From contig JAJDAG010000149.1 in NCBI GenBank assembly GCA_029262005.1, positions 61,859 to 125,858 on the forward strand: a DNA stretch of 64,000 nt, read 5' to 3'. The DNA comes from Candidatus Zhuqueibacterota bacterium (lineage in GTDB: Bacteria; Zhuqueibacterota; Zhuqueibacteria; Oceanimicrobiales; Oceanimicrobiaceae). Shown piece by piece: positions 16,661 through 25,562 of this stretch (position 1 is the first letter of the stretch; each line of letters begins with the position of its first letter). Under the pieces are notes generated by a model. The model did no database searches. It was not told the origin of the DNA and worked only from the letters and a program-made list of their open reading frames with translations. The position numbers were made by a program, and so were the translations under genes.

Positions 16661-17839
16661 ATGGACATCATTGCAACCAGAACACGGCCCAAAACCAATA
16701 CCGGCTTGTCCAAGCTTGTTAACGGTATTTGCCAGGGAGAGTACAGGGAGATTGAACTGACCGAGTTTGTTGATTTGGTTCAAAAGATTTCATTGAGCTA
16801 CCTGAAATATCAGGAGGTGATTGGCAAGCATATCCGGTGGGAACGAAATAAAAATATGGGGGAGCTGGAAGATCTTGCTTTAGACTGTGTCGCGGGATTG
16901 TTTATGCGCAATGAAGATGGCGAGTTTATCCAATTCAGAAAATATTTTCAAAACAACGCCCCGAATCTTCCGGAATTAGACGATGTGGAAATTTTGGTGT
17001 TGCTGCGCAGGTTGGTGATCAAGAAAACCAAACAGGAGCTTTCGCGCATATTTAAAGAGCGTGACCCGGAAGGTGCAAAGATTGTCCGTAACATTAAGGT
17101 TGCAATTAAAAGCTCAACTGAGTTTGAGACGTTTCGGGAAATGGGTCGTGAATACATTTACACCCTTAATGGCATAAATGACAATGCAAACAATTCCACT
17201 GATGCGAGTGATATTGGTTCGACAAACGGCACTATAGAGGCAATGCAATTAGAAGAAGATCTGTCCAATGATGCGTTCAAAGAATTCCTTCGTAAAACGC
17301 AGCCGTCCATTCCTGAGGGCTCTTTGCGCGGTGAATACCTGAATGTTTTCTGCCCTAAAGATCCGGTTTCGGCTGGAATTCGAAAAATGCTCTGTGTGGT
17401 TCGTGAGGATGAACGCTATCAGAATTATCTGCCTTTGGATATGGTCGCCAGAATCATGCGTAACACAAACCTTGAAATGGTGCGAGATCGGCTTGCTGCA
17501 CAATTCACAGACACATCACCGCTGGACGACTTGAAGTTAAAGGAAATTGAAAAACGCAAGCAGGCGGTACTTGGGCGTATCCAAATCAAGATTCAAGGTC
17601 AGTATGTGAATACACAAAAAATCTCACCGGAGAAAGGCGAGATTTATTACAAAGCCTTGTGCGAAATCTTAGATGACATCAGTCAGGGGAAAAAATATGA
17701 TTCTTACATTAAGCACTTAAAACGCTACATGCCGGCGTTGAGCCAAAAGGCCTATCGTTCGCAGGAACGAACGATTTTTGAGTACCTTGGCAAGTTAATC
17801 AAAAAGTGGTTTCGAGAGACGCTTATGGAATTATTATAA
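16661..17839 (+). CDS. Unknown protein under sigma-54 control, possibly sigma-like
   Basis: I do not recognise this 392-aa protein with confidence. It is soluble, helical and charged, with no signal peptide or membrane segment. The N-terminal third has a segment (MGELEDLALDCVAGLFMR) that loosely resembles sigma-70 region 2.2, followed by LRRLVIKKTKQELSRIFKERD. The C-terminus is basic (YLGKLIKKWFRETLMELL). The start is the ATG at 16661, nine bases after AAAGGG. It follows a sigma-54 promoter and is followed by a small zinc-finger gene, so a divergent sigma/anti-sigma pair is one reading; this is speculative. Confidence 0.7.
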   Translation: MDIIATRTRPKTNTGLSKLVNGICQGEYREIELTEFVDLVQKISLSYLKYQEVIGKHIRWERNKNMGELEDLALDCVAGLFMRNEDGEFIQFRKYFQNNAPNLPELDDVEILVLLRRLVIKKTKQELSRIFKERDPEGAKIVRNIKVAIKSSTEFETFREMGREYIYTLNGINDNANNSTDASDIGSTNGTIEAMQLEEDLSNDAFKEFLRKTQPSIPEGSLRGEYLNVFCPKDPVSAGIRKMLCVVREDERYQNYLPLDMVARIMRNTNLEMVRDRLAAQFTDTSPLDDLKLKEIEKRKQAVLGRIQIKIQGQYVNTQKISPEKGEIYYKALCEILDDISQGKKYDSYIKHLKRYMPALSQKAYRSQERTIFEYLGKLIKKWFRETLMELL

Positions 17840-17929
17840 TTTTTTTCCGAAGAACTCAAAAATGTAGGTATATTAAAACAAAAAGGCCTACAGAAGACAG
17901 GTCGCCCAAAGAACTTAACATGAGGCCAT

Positions 17930-18187
17930 GTGAAAGGCTTGAGCTACCAAACAACAACAGGATGTCTGGCGGACCACGATATCGAGTTCTTTTTGTCACA
18001 GAGAGATTTGCTTGAGAAAGCAGCTGAGACGAGAATAATAGACCATCTTGGTCAGTGTTGCGAATGCTTTGATCGATACTACAATTTGTGGGTGTTTCAC
18101 AGGATACTGAGTTGTGAACTCAGTAAGCCGGTCTCACAAAAGGTACATAACTTAGTGAAAGGACTTCAGGGTTTAAGTTGTGAATAA
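17930..18187 (+). CDS. Small zinc-finger protein, anti-sigma-like (HxxxCxxC)
   Basis: This 85-aa open frame looks real. Its centre reads IDHLGQCCECFDRYYNLW, which contains the H-x3-C-x2-C motif of zf-HC2 anti-sigma domains, followed by the helix typical of them. It has no membrane segment, so it would be a soluble ZAS-type factor. A stop codon at 17921-17923 forces the start to be GTG at 17930 or TTG at 17939. It follows the 392-aa gene by 90 bases and ends just before a terminator, so the two form one transcript. Confidence 0.6.
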   Translation: MKGLSYQTTTGCLADHDIEFFLSQRDLLEKAAETRIIDHLGQCCECFDRYYNLWVFHRILSCELSKPVSQKVHNLVKGLQGLSCE

Positions 18188-18220
18188 TTAGGCGGTAAAC
18201 GATAGAGCATCCCTTTCCCT

Positions 18221-18265
18221 AAAGGCCAGTGGTTCATTTATTTGTTCACTGGCCTTTTGTTTTTT
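18221..18265 (+). terminator. Rho-independent terminator
   Basis: AAAGGCCAGTG and CACTGGCCTTT form a perfect 11-bp stem around a 15-base loop, followed by TGTTTTTT. It closes the sigma-54-driven transcript and separates it from the next promoter. Confidence 0.9.
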
Positions 18266-18281
18266 GGGGAGAGAAATTAGC

Positions 18282-18310
18282 TTGACATACGATTGGGATT
18301 TAACTATATT
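18282..18310 (+). promoter_or_regulatory. Sigma-70-type promoter for the PATAN/pseudo-receiver cluster
   Basis: TTGACA at 18282-18287 and TATATT at 18305-18310 are separated by 17 bases, close to consensus. The start of transcription would be near 18317, with a leader of about 84 bases before the ATG at 18401. Confidence 0.75.
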
Positions 18311-18400
18311 CAAAATATATAAACCTTTAGGGCACCTAATCGTTGTCAAATTGTAACATCAGAATTAGCTCTATTTTAAGTTCATAGGTTGTAAGAACAG

Positions 18401-20293
18401 ATGGATAGCCCGAAAATCCTGGTCATCGATGGTGATCCAAAAAATCTACAAATACTCAGAGAAAGCCTGGAAGCTGCAAAGTTCCGTGTTATTACATCAG
18501 GCAATGGTGAAGAAGGCTGGAAATTAGTTCAGTCGGAACAACCCAATATAATCGTCTCCGAAGTAGACACGCCCGGCTTTGACGGGTTTCAACTTCTTGA
18601 TAAACTGCAGAAAGATCCTGTTTACGCGGCCATCCCGCTCGTTTTCCTTACCAATAGGCGTAATTTAGAAGATCGTATAAAAAGTCTTCAGACTGGCGTT
18701 AAGGATTATATGATCAAGCCGCTCCATGTCAAAGAGGTTATCGCAAGACTGCATATGATTCTGCGAAGAATGGAGAGAGTCACGAGTGAAGAGGCAGAAA
18801 CATCTCGCAAGATAGTTGGGCGCCTGGAGGAAAAAAACGTTGAGCAGTTGCTGGAAAATTACGGCATTGAAAAGCGCACAGGGGTCCTTTCTTTGTATGA
18901 CCGATTCGAGCGCAATGGTGAAATTTATTTCAGAGGCGGCGCTGTTGTAAATGCTCGTCTGGGTAATTTCCGTGCAGAGAAAGCGGTTTATCAGATGTTG
19001 CCCTGGGATTACGGGCATTATATTATGACTTTTAAAGATATTCGCGTTAAGGATGAGATTACTGTAAGTAATCTTGGGCTCCTGCTACAAGGGTTTAAGC
19101 AGGTGCAGGAACGCGAAGTAATTCTGGAACAGTTACCTGCTATCAATTCTGTTCTGGTAAAAACGCCATTGTTTAAACAGATTCTGGAACGAAAGCCGGT
19201 CGCGCCGGATGCGAATAAGTTTGTCTCACTATTTGATGGAAAACGGACGATCGAGCAAATCCTGGCTACAAGTGCACTCGATGATGTAAAAACGCTCAAA
19301 AGGATGGTCCGTCTCTATGAGCAGGGATTTGTTGTAAAGATCAACGGCAGGCCGGAATCTGGGCAAAAAACGATTGAACCCGTGGCTAAAATGCCATTAT
19401 CAACTCAGGTCAAACCTCGCCCAATTGCGCAAGAAGAACCTCCACCCAAAGCAGTGGATTGGGAAGAAGAATTGGCAACGCCTGCCCCCATGGAACCGGT
19501 TCTGCCCCCAACCGAACCACCGAATATCAATACGGTTGAAAAGGGGTTTGATTATTCTGAGTCGAGTTTGCGTACACCTCAGGATGACAGCGATCAGGTG
19601 CAGCCACCTCAAAATCGTACTGGAGACGTGCATGCAGCCCCACCTGTTACAAACGGAGAGATGTTTGCCAATAGCAATTCAATTTCTGCAGCCACACCCT
19701 TGCAGTCAACGGCCAGGGGAGTTTCCGGAGTTTACGATTCCTTGTTCAACGGCAAGTACCACTCACCCGGACACTTCGTTATTATCAGCAGCGATCAGGT
19801 GAACCGACAACGATTTGTCTCTACCATGACAAATGGGCGCTTCACAACAAAAAAGATTGGGCCGGTGGAAACAACAATGGATATCGGGCAAATCACCACA
19901 CCTGAAAAACGGCGTTTGGAGATTATCGCACTGTCCACAGAGCAAAGATATTTCCAAATGCTCGAACCAATTTCAGATAGCCTTGTTGGTTGTGTGGTCC
20001 TCATCAAGGGGGAAAATCCGGCAAACTTAAAGTACACCGGTTATTTAATAAATTCCTTGAAAAAGAAAATTCAGGCTCCTTATGTTGTTGCACTTGTGCG
20101 CGCTGACGGCGAGAGAAAAATACCACTCGACTTTGTTCGTTATTCATTGCAAATGGATGACAATGAGCAGCTAATTGAGATCGATGTAACCGATCCGGAT
20201 TCCCTCGCACATTTGATAGGCCAGCTTCAATCACCTTCTTATCGCAACGTTGAAACTGAGCCATTGCAAAATAAGGTTCAATCAACCAACTAA
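18401..20293 (+). CDS. Pseudo-receiver, PATAN (DUF4388) and degenerate GTPase-like protein
   Basis: This 630-aa protein has four parts. Residues 1-125 are a receiver fold in which the phosphoacceptor Asp is replaced by Glu54 (IIVSEVDTPGFDG), while D10, D12, T84 and K106 are kept. Residues 130-230 are a PATAN/DUF4388 domain (RTGVLSLYDR, IYFRGGAVVNARLG). A winged-helix-like segment follows (LFDGKRTIEQIL). After a Pro-rich linker, the last 180 residues look like a COG2229-type small GTPase (ETTMDIGQIT) with a ruined P-loop (SSDQVNRQRF). It is probably a scaffold or switch rather than an enzyme. The next gene starts 6 bases later. Confidence 0.78.
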   Translation: MDSPKILVIDGDPKNLQILRESLEAAKFRVITSGNGEEGWKLVQSEQPNIIVSEVDTPGFDGFQLLDKLQKDPVYAAIPLVFLTNRRNLEDRIKSLQTGVKDYMIKPLHVKEVIARLHMILRRMERVTSEEAETSRKIVGRLEEKNVEQLLENYGIEKRTGVLSLYDRFERNGEIYFRGGAVVNARLGNFRAEKAVYQMLPWDYGHYIMTFKDIRVKDEITVSNLGLLLQGFKQVQEREVILEQLPAINSVLVKTPLFKQILERKPVAPDANKFVSLFDGKRTIEQILATSALDDVKTLKRMVRLYEQGFVVKINGRPESGQKTIEPVAKMPLSTQVKPRPIAQEEPPPKAVDWEEELATPAPMEPVLPPTEPPNINTVEKGFDYSESSLRTPQDDSDQVQPPQNRTGDVHAAPPVTNGEMFANSNSISAATPLQSTARGVSGVYDSLFNGKYHSPGHFVIISSDQVNRQRFVSTMTNGRFTTKKIGPVETTMDIGQITTPEKRRLEIIALSTEQRYFQMLEPISDSLVGCVVLIKGENPANLKYTGYLINSLKKKIQAPYVVALVRADGERKIPLDFVRYSLQMDDNEQLIEIDVTDPDSLAHLIGQLQSPSYRNVETEPLQNKVQSTN

Positions 20294-20299
20294 GTTCTC

Positions 20300-21490
20300 A
20301 TGGAACGTAAGCGTATACTTATCGCGGTGAATACGCCATCAGATGTAGAGAAGTTGAGAAAGCAGCTTGCAACTTCAGGCTATGAGGTGAAGGTGGTCAA
20401 TAACGGTACTGCCGCGTTGAACCTCAGCAGGGAATTTCAACCTCACCTTGTTCTTTCAGAATTAACTCTGGCCAAAGTAGATGGTCATCATCTTCTGCGT
20501 GAATTCAAAGGAAACGCTTCTACAAGGCGTGTGTCGTTTGTTATGATGAGCAGTCATCGCTCGGTTGATGAACGTGTTCACACCATCTCGCTTGGCGTTG
20601 ATGATTATATCACGGTACCTTTCGATATGCGTGAGGTTGTGAGCCGAATTAAAATTCTTCTTGAAGAATCAGAAAGTATTGAATTGTCCGCTGCGCGCAA
20701 CAGCAAAGGATTCGCCGGGAATTTGTGCGATATGAACATCATTGAAACCGCACAGGCATTGGAAATCGGCAAGAAGTCCGGTGTTTTAGTTGTTCTGAGC
20801 GGCGATGATGAGGGGGTGATTTTTATCCGGGATGGAGAAATTGTTGATGTTGAAATGGCTGAGGTGCCACCTGCCCAGGCGCTGTTTCGTATGTTTACCT
20901 GGAGCGATGGCACCTTCCGTTTTGATATTGAGGCGGTCGAGCAACCCAGTCGATTTGATGTCTCGACAGCGGACTTGATTAAGCGCGGCATGGTTTATAA
21001 AGATCGTTGGGATCAGCTTTGTCAGGGATTACCTTCTTTGCAAACTTCCCTGACCAAAAATAAAAAAAACGGCATACTTCCACGCTCAGAAGATGAGAAG
21101 GCTGTGCTCAGCATCGTAAATGGGAACAGCAAAACTCTTGACCTTGTTAAAAATTCTGAACTCGATGATCTTAGAACTTTGAAAACCGTGATAAAGCTGT
21201 TTAATGAGGGGCGATTGAAAGAATCTCCACCACAGGCATTAAGCGCCAAAAGCAACTTTAACGGTAAGCTTTCAAAGTCGCCGAATTCGAGAATCACGCG
21301 ACTTGTTGGCAGTTTTCTTCATTCCTCGCTTCGGTCAGACGCCACGAAGTTTTCGAGTCGAATAGATAGATTTGGAGGTTCTGAAAGTAGTCGCGGTTCT
21401 CACCCCTCGACAATTTCCAACCAAATTCATCTCAATAAGAGCGAGCTATTGATGATTCGAGAAAAACTCTTGAATCGAGGCAAGGGCTGA
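20300..21490 (+). CDS. Second pseudo-receiver and PATAN (DUF4388) protein
   Basis: This 396-aa protein shares the front half of its upstream neighbour. The receiver fold (1-125) is even more degenerate: the acidic pair is gone (LIAVNTPSD), Glu54 replaces the phosphoacceptor (LVLSELTLAKVDG) and the conserved Lys is Val106 (DDYITVPF). PATAN/DUF4388 occupies about 140-235 (KSGVLVVLSGDDEGVIFIRD), followed by a winged-helix-like segment (VLSIVNGNSKTLDLVKNSEL). The Ser-rich C-terminus is probably disordered. It cannot be phosphorylated in the usual way. Its role is unknown, but pairing with the flanking genes is very likely. Confidence 0.78.
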   Translation: MERKRILIAVNTPSDVEKLRKQLATSGYEVKVVNNGTAALNLSREFQPHLVLSELTLAKVDGHHLLREFKGNASTRRVSFVMMSSHRSVDERVHTISLGVDDYITVPFDMREVVSRIKILLEESESIELSAARNSKGFAGNLCDMNIIETAQALEIGKKSGVLVVLSGDDEGVIFIRDGEIVDVEMAEVPPAQALFRMFTWSDGTFRFDIEAVEQPSRFDVSTADLIKRGMVYKDRWDQLCQGLPSLQTSLTKNKKNGILPRSEDEKAVLSIVNGNSKTLDLVKNSELDDLRTLKTVIKLFNEGRLKESPPQALSAKSNFNGKLSKSPNSRITRLVGSFLHSSLRSDATKFSSRIDRFGGSESSRGSHPSTISNQIHLNKSELLMIREKLLNRGKG

Positions 21491-21516
21491 GCTTTTTCCC
21501 GCATTAATCGACCATT

Positions 21517-21999
21517 ATGAGAATTGGAGAAATCGCTGTTGTCGGCCCCAACGCTTCCGCCAAGCGTGAGTTTATCAGAAATGTTTCGGATGAAATCGTG
21601 GTTCAAACCGATGATCTCATTTTTGGCAGACTTCGCATAAACAATCAACTCGTTGTGCACCTGTATGGTGTAAACTATTCCGTGGAAAATAACAGCCCGT
21701 TGTGGGATCTGGTTTCGCAGAAACTCCTGGGTTACGTTGTTCTTTTCAACTGGAGTCAACAAGATTCATATATTGAAGTTCAGAAAATGGTTGATTCGCT
21801 GTCTTCCATAAAGCAGCTTCCCATTGTCATAGCAGCAAATGTTCCTGGTGGCGCCGAAATACTCCCACCGGAATTCTTAGAAATAAAAATGAACCTGCAG
21901 GCTCATTGTGAGTTTACATTTTGCGATGTGAGCAATGTTGACAGCGTGAAGAAAATTCTGGTTACTCTGGTTGATGCTGTTATTGAAAAAATCGCTTAA
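21517..21999 (+). CDS. Degenerate small-GTPase-like protein (COG2229-type)
   Basis: This 160-aa protein has the fold order of bacterial MglA/COG2229 GTPases but not their chemistry. The P-loop position reads VVGPNASAKREF, so the GKT/GKS needed to hold phosphate is missing. Later strands are kept (LGYVVLFNW, LPIVIAANVPGG in place of the NKxD motif). It resembles the C-terminal domain of the 630-aa protein two genes upstream, as if the same module exists both fused and free. It starts 26 bases after its neighbour, and the three genes form one operon. Confidence 0.65.
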   Translation: MRIGEIAVVGPNASAKREFIRNVSDEIVVQTDDLIFGRLRINNQLVVHLYGVNYSVENNSPLWDLVSQKLLGYVVLFNWSQQDSYIEVQKMVDSLSSIKQLPIVIAANVPGGAEILPPEFLEIKMNLQAHCEFTFCDVSNVDSVKKILVTLVDAVIEKIA

Positions 22000-22070
22000 T
22001 TGAATTGTTTTGCCAGGCAGGCCGTGGGCAATATAACACAAACCTATAATTTATCTGGAGAGTTTTATTA

Positions 22071-23441
22071 ATGAGTAAGCGTTACCAAAATAGTATTCTT
22101 GAAACAGTAGGCAACACGCCTCTGGTGAAACTAAACCGTGTTACAGCAGACATAAAAGCAACCGTTTTAGCGAAGGTGGAGTTTTTTAATCCTGGCGGGA
22201 GTGTTAAAGACCGAATCGCCATTGCGATGATCGATGCCGCTGAAAAGGAGGGCACGTTGAAGCCGGGCGGTACCATCGTCGAGTCAACATCCGGGAACAC
22301 GGGTGCTGGTTTGGCCCTGGTAGCTGCACTTCGAGGTTACAAAGCAATTTTTACCATGCCGGACAAAATGAGTCAGGAGAAAGTGCGGAACCTTAAAGCA
22401 TTTGGTGCGGAGGTTATTGTTACACCTACTGCTGTGGCGCCTGAGTCGCCGGAGAGCTATTACTCAGTGGCCAAAAAAATCGTTCAAGAAACGCCCAATG
22501 CCATTCTGGCCAATCAGTACTTTAATCCGGTCAACCCTGAAGCACATTACCTGACAACCGGGCCTGAAATTTGGGAGCAAACAGATGGGAAAGTCAATTA
22601 TTTTGTTGCGGGCATGGGGACTGGCGGCACCATTAGTGGGACAGGTAAATTTTTGAAGGAAAAAAACGCAAACCTTCAAGTTGTCGGCGCGGACCCCGTT
22701 GGGTCCATTCTAAAAAATTATTTTAACACGCAGGAAATAGCTGAGGCAAAACCTTATAAAGTGGAAGGTGTTGGCGAAGATATTATTCCCAGTACGATTC
22801 ATTTTGAGTATATTGACCGCGTGATCGATGTTGGCGATAAAGAATCGTTCAATACAGCACGTCGCATTTCCAGAGAGGAAGGTATTTTGATTGGCGGTTC
22901 AGGCGGTCTTGCTGCTGCTGCTGCGTTGCAAGTCGCGCGTGATTTGGCCAAGGACCAGACAGTGGTTGTTTTGTTCCCGGATTCCGGGGTAAAGTATCTC
23001 TCTACTTTTTATTCTGATGACTGGATGCGTGAGAATCGATTTTGGGATATAGCGAGTATTACACTGGATCGTGCCTTGGCCGTAAAGTCCAGTGGCATGA
23101 ATTCCCTCATTTCGGTTTCACCTTCGCAGACTGTGCGTGAAGCGATTGCCCTTCTCAGTAAACATAACATTTCACAGATACCTGTATTTGAAAGCACCAG
23201 ACCGATTGGCCATTTGGAAGAAGGCGATATCATGGCAAAGGTCATAAGTGATAACAAGCTGTTTGACGCACCAGTCAAAGAGGTGATGCTGGAAAGCCTC
23301 CCGGTCATCTCCAGCAAACGCCACATATTTGATGCAAAAAATTATCTCACGAGTGAATATCCTGCAGTGCTGGTTGAAGATAGTGGGAAAATTACCGGTA
23401 TCATAACCAAGTCAGATCTTTTGGAGTATCTTGCAGAATGA
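22071..23441 (+). CDS. cbs: Cystathionine beta-synthase
   Basis: This 456-aa PLP enzyme joins serine and homocysteine to make cystathionine. The catalytic domain covers residues 1-320, with the PLP Lys in NPGGSVKDRIA, the substrate loop STSGNTGAGLA and the phosphate cradle GMGTGGTISGTG. Two CBS domains form the C-terminus (from about residue 340: SQTVREAIALLSKHNISQIPV). This layout separates it from plain cysteine synthases. It lacks the N-terminal heme motif of animal CBS. Its stop overlaps the next start by 4 bases, so it is coupled to the gene that cleaves or makes cystathionine. Confidence 0.93.
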   Translation: MSKRYQNSILETVGNTPLVKLNRVTADIKATVLAKVEFFNPGGSVKDRIAIAMIDAAEKEGTLKPGGTIVESTSGNTGAGLALVAALRGYKAIFTMPDKMSQEKVRNLKAFGAEVIVTPTAVAPESPESYYSVAKKIVQETPNAILANQYFNPVNPEAHYLTTGPEIWEQTDGKVNYFVAGMGTGGTISGTGKFLKEKNANLQVVGADPVGSILKNYFNTQEIAEAKPYKVEGVGEDIIPSTIHFEYIDRVIDVGDKESFNTARRISREEGILIGGSGGLAAAAALQVARDLAKDQTVVVLFPDSGVKYLSTFYSDDWMRENRFWDIASITLDRALAVKSSGMNSLISVSPSQTVREAIALLSKHNISQIPVFESTRPIGHLEEGDIMAKVISDNKLFDAPVKEVMLESLPVISSKRHIFDAKNYLTSEYPAVLVEDSGKITGIITKSDLLEYLAE

Positions 23442-24607
23442 TAGAAAAAAAACAATTGGATTTTGCTACTAACGCGATTCATGCCGGCCAAAAGCCGGAC
23501 TCGGACTCCGGCGCCATTATGACGCCTATTTATCAGACCTCTACTTATGTTCAGGAATCGCCCGGTGTGCACAAAGGCTATGAGTATGCTCGTACTGCCA
23601 ACCCAACCAGGGAGGCGCTGGAAGCCAATGTTGCTGCACTCGAAGGTGCGCGTTTTGGTTTTGCATTTAGTTCCGGAATGGCAGCCATATCAACCCTCAC
23701 CAACCTTTTGCAGCAAGGTGACCATGTGGTGGTCGCGGACAATGTTTATGGGGGTACTTATCGTTTCTTTCAACAAGTTATGGCTAACTTTGGCCTCACG
23801 TTCAGTTTTGTCGATACTTCGGATTTTTCAAGGGTTGAGGAAGCTGTAAGGCCGAATACGCGCATGATATTTATTGAAACGCCGACAAACCCATTGCTGA
23901 GGCTGACCGACATTGCTCAATTGGCAACATTTTGTAAGCACAAGGATTTGTTGCTTGCCGTAGATAATACATTCATGAGCCCCTATTTTCAAAGACCCCT
24001 TTCTTTGGGCGCCGATATTGTCGTTCACAGCAGCACAAAATATCTGAACGGCCATAGTGACGTCGTCGGCGGAATTGTTCTGTTAAATGACGAGTCCATC
24101 GCGGAACGCATAGGCTTTTTGCAAAACTCAGCCGGCGCCGTGCCCGGCCCATTTGATTGCTGGTTAGTGCTAAGGGCGACAAAAACATTGCCATTGCGCA
24201 TGCGTCAGCACAACAGTAATGCCGGGGAAATTGCCCGTTTCCTTGTAGAACATCCCAAAGTTGAGAAAATAATTTATCCCGGTTTGCCATCTCATCCTCA
24301 GCATGAACTGGCAAAGAAACAGCAGCTTGACCCGTATGGAAAGCCGGGATACGGTGGCATGATTTCGTTCGAATTGGGCAGTTTTGAACGGGGCAAAGCA
24401 TTTTTGGAGAAGGTCCGTGTATTTTCACTGGCCGAAAGCCTTGGTGGCGTTGAAAGCCTGATTAGCCACCCGGCATCCATGACACACGCATCGGTTCCGG
24501 CTGACGAACGGCAGCGAATCGGTTTGTCTGATAGTTTGGTTAGAATATCCGTGGGGGTTGAATATGTTGATGATCTTATACAGGATATTGAGCAAGCGCT
24601 TGAATGA
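23438..24607 (+). CDS. Cystathionine gamma-synthase/gamma-lyase (Cys/Met PLP enzyme)
   Basis: This 389-aa protein is a trans-sulfuration PLP enzyme. The PLP lysine lies in VHSSTKYLNGHSDVVGG, and the usual substrate-loop Tyr/Arg lie in YEYARTANPTREALE. Sequence cannot cleanly separate synthase (metB) from lyase. Overlap with cystathionine beta-synthase favours the lyase, so that the pair would turn homocysteine into cysteine. It also overlaps the following peptidase gene by 4 bases. Confidence 0.9.
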   Translation: MIEKKQLDFATNAIHAGQKPDSDSGAIMTPIYQTSTYVQESPGVHKGYEYARTANPTREALEANVAALEGARFGFAFSSGMAAISTLTNLLQQGDHVVVADNVYGGTYRFFQQVMANFGLTFSFVDTSDFSRVEEAVRPNTRMIFIETPTNPLLRLTDIAQLATFCKHKDLLLAVDNTFMSPYFQRPLSLGADIVVHSSTKYLNGHSDVVGGIVLLNDESIAERIGFLQNSAGAVPGPFDCWLVLRATKTLPLRMRQHNSNAGEIARFLVEHPKVEKIIYPGLPSHPQHELAKKQQLDPYGKPGYGGMISFELGSFERGKAFLEKVRVFSLAESLGGVESLISHPASMTHASVPADERQRIGLSDSLVRISVGVEYVDDLIQDIEQALE

Positions 24608-25551
24608 TCTTTAACCTCCGGCATGTAATAATTTCTTTGCTTTTCCTTTGTCTCTCAAGCGGGATGACTGGGGCCAACCACCCGATCGGCACAAATGATT
24701 GGCTGATACTGCAGTCATCTCCATTTGCCATCTACTATTTTGAGCCGAACCGGGTGGTTGCAGAAAAAGTAGCCTCTCTGTTGCAGTTGGCTTATGCTGA
24801 TTTGGCCGCCCAAATGAAGCTCAAACTTACCTCGCCTGTGAGCGTTTTTCTTGCGCCATCACAAAACATATTTGATGATCTCACCAGCAATTCTGTGCCA
24901 CATTGGGGAGAAGGTGTTGCCGACCCTGTTCGCAGTTTGATAATTTTGAAATCACCTGCCAAGACCGCTCAAAACAGTAGACTGGCCAAACTTGTGCGCC
25001 ATGAGCTGACCCATGTACTGATAGGACAGTCCGTGCCGCGGCGGCTCATGCTGCCAAAATGGTTCAATGAAGGTCTGGCCATTTACGTTGCAGCGGATGA
25101 ACAATTTGCCGCGGGCAAAGCTATTTCGAAAGCGCTTATCAGCAACTCGATTATTCCTCTGGACGAAATTGATGAAGTGCTCAAGTTTCAGCATGCAAAA
25201 GCCACTCTGGCCTACGAAGAGAGCTATTCATTTACGCTCTATATCAGTGACAAGTACGGCTTCGATGCCATCGTCCAACTCATCCACAATCTCGATGGCA
25301 ATGATTCATTTGAGCAGGCTTTCCAAGCACATTTTGGCGTTGAGCTGTTTGAGGATGAACTTGCGTGGTATGAGTACCTGAACAAAAAGTACCGATGGAA
25401 GTTTCTCCTCGATTTTGAGCTGTACTTATGGATATTTATTCTCCTGCTTTTTATCGGGGCCTTTGCGACAATTCGTTTGCGCAACCGGAGCACGCTTACC
25501 CGGTGGGATAACGAAGATCGCTTGTCTGGCTACGATGATCATACAGTCTGA
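24604..25551 (+). CDS. Membrane-anchored gluzincin metallopeptidase (MA family)
   Basis: This 315-aa protein has a signal peptide (ISLLFLCLSSGMTGA), a periplasmic zinc peptidase domain and one C-terminal membrane helix (LYLWIFILLLFIGAFATI, about 280-300) with a short cytoplasmic tail. The metal site is complete: HELTH at 133-137 and Glu156 in FNEGLA. It overlaps the preceding gene by 4 bases although no metabolic link is obvious. The substrate is unknown. A role in envelope protein quality control is plausible only. Confidence 0.82.
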   Translation: MIFNLRHVIISLLFLCLSSGMTGANHPIGTNDWLILQSSPFAIYYFEPNRVVAEKVASLLQLAYADLAAQMKLKLTSPVSVFLAPSQNIFDDLTSNSVPHWGEGVADPVRSLIILKSPAKTAQNSRLAKLVRHELTHVLIGQSVPRRLMLPKWFNEGLAIYVAADEQFAAGKAISKALISNSIIPLDEIDEVLKFQHAKATLAYEESYSFTLYISDKYGFDAIVQLIHNLDGNDSFEQAFQAHFGVELFEDELAWYEYLNKKYRWKFLLDFELYLWIFILLLFIGAFATIRLRNRSTLTRWDNEDRLSGYDDHTV

Positions 25552-25562
25552 AGCATAAAGCC

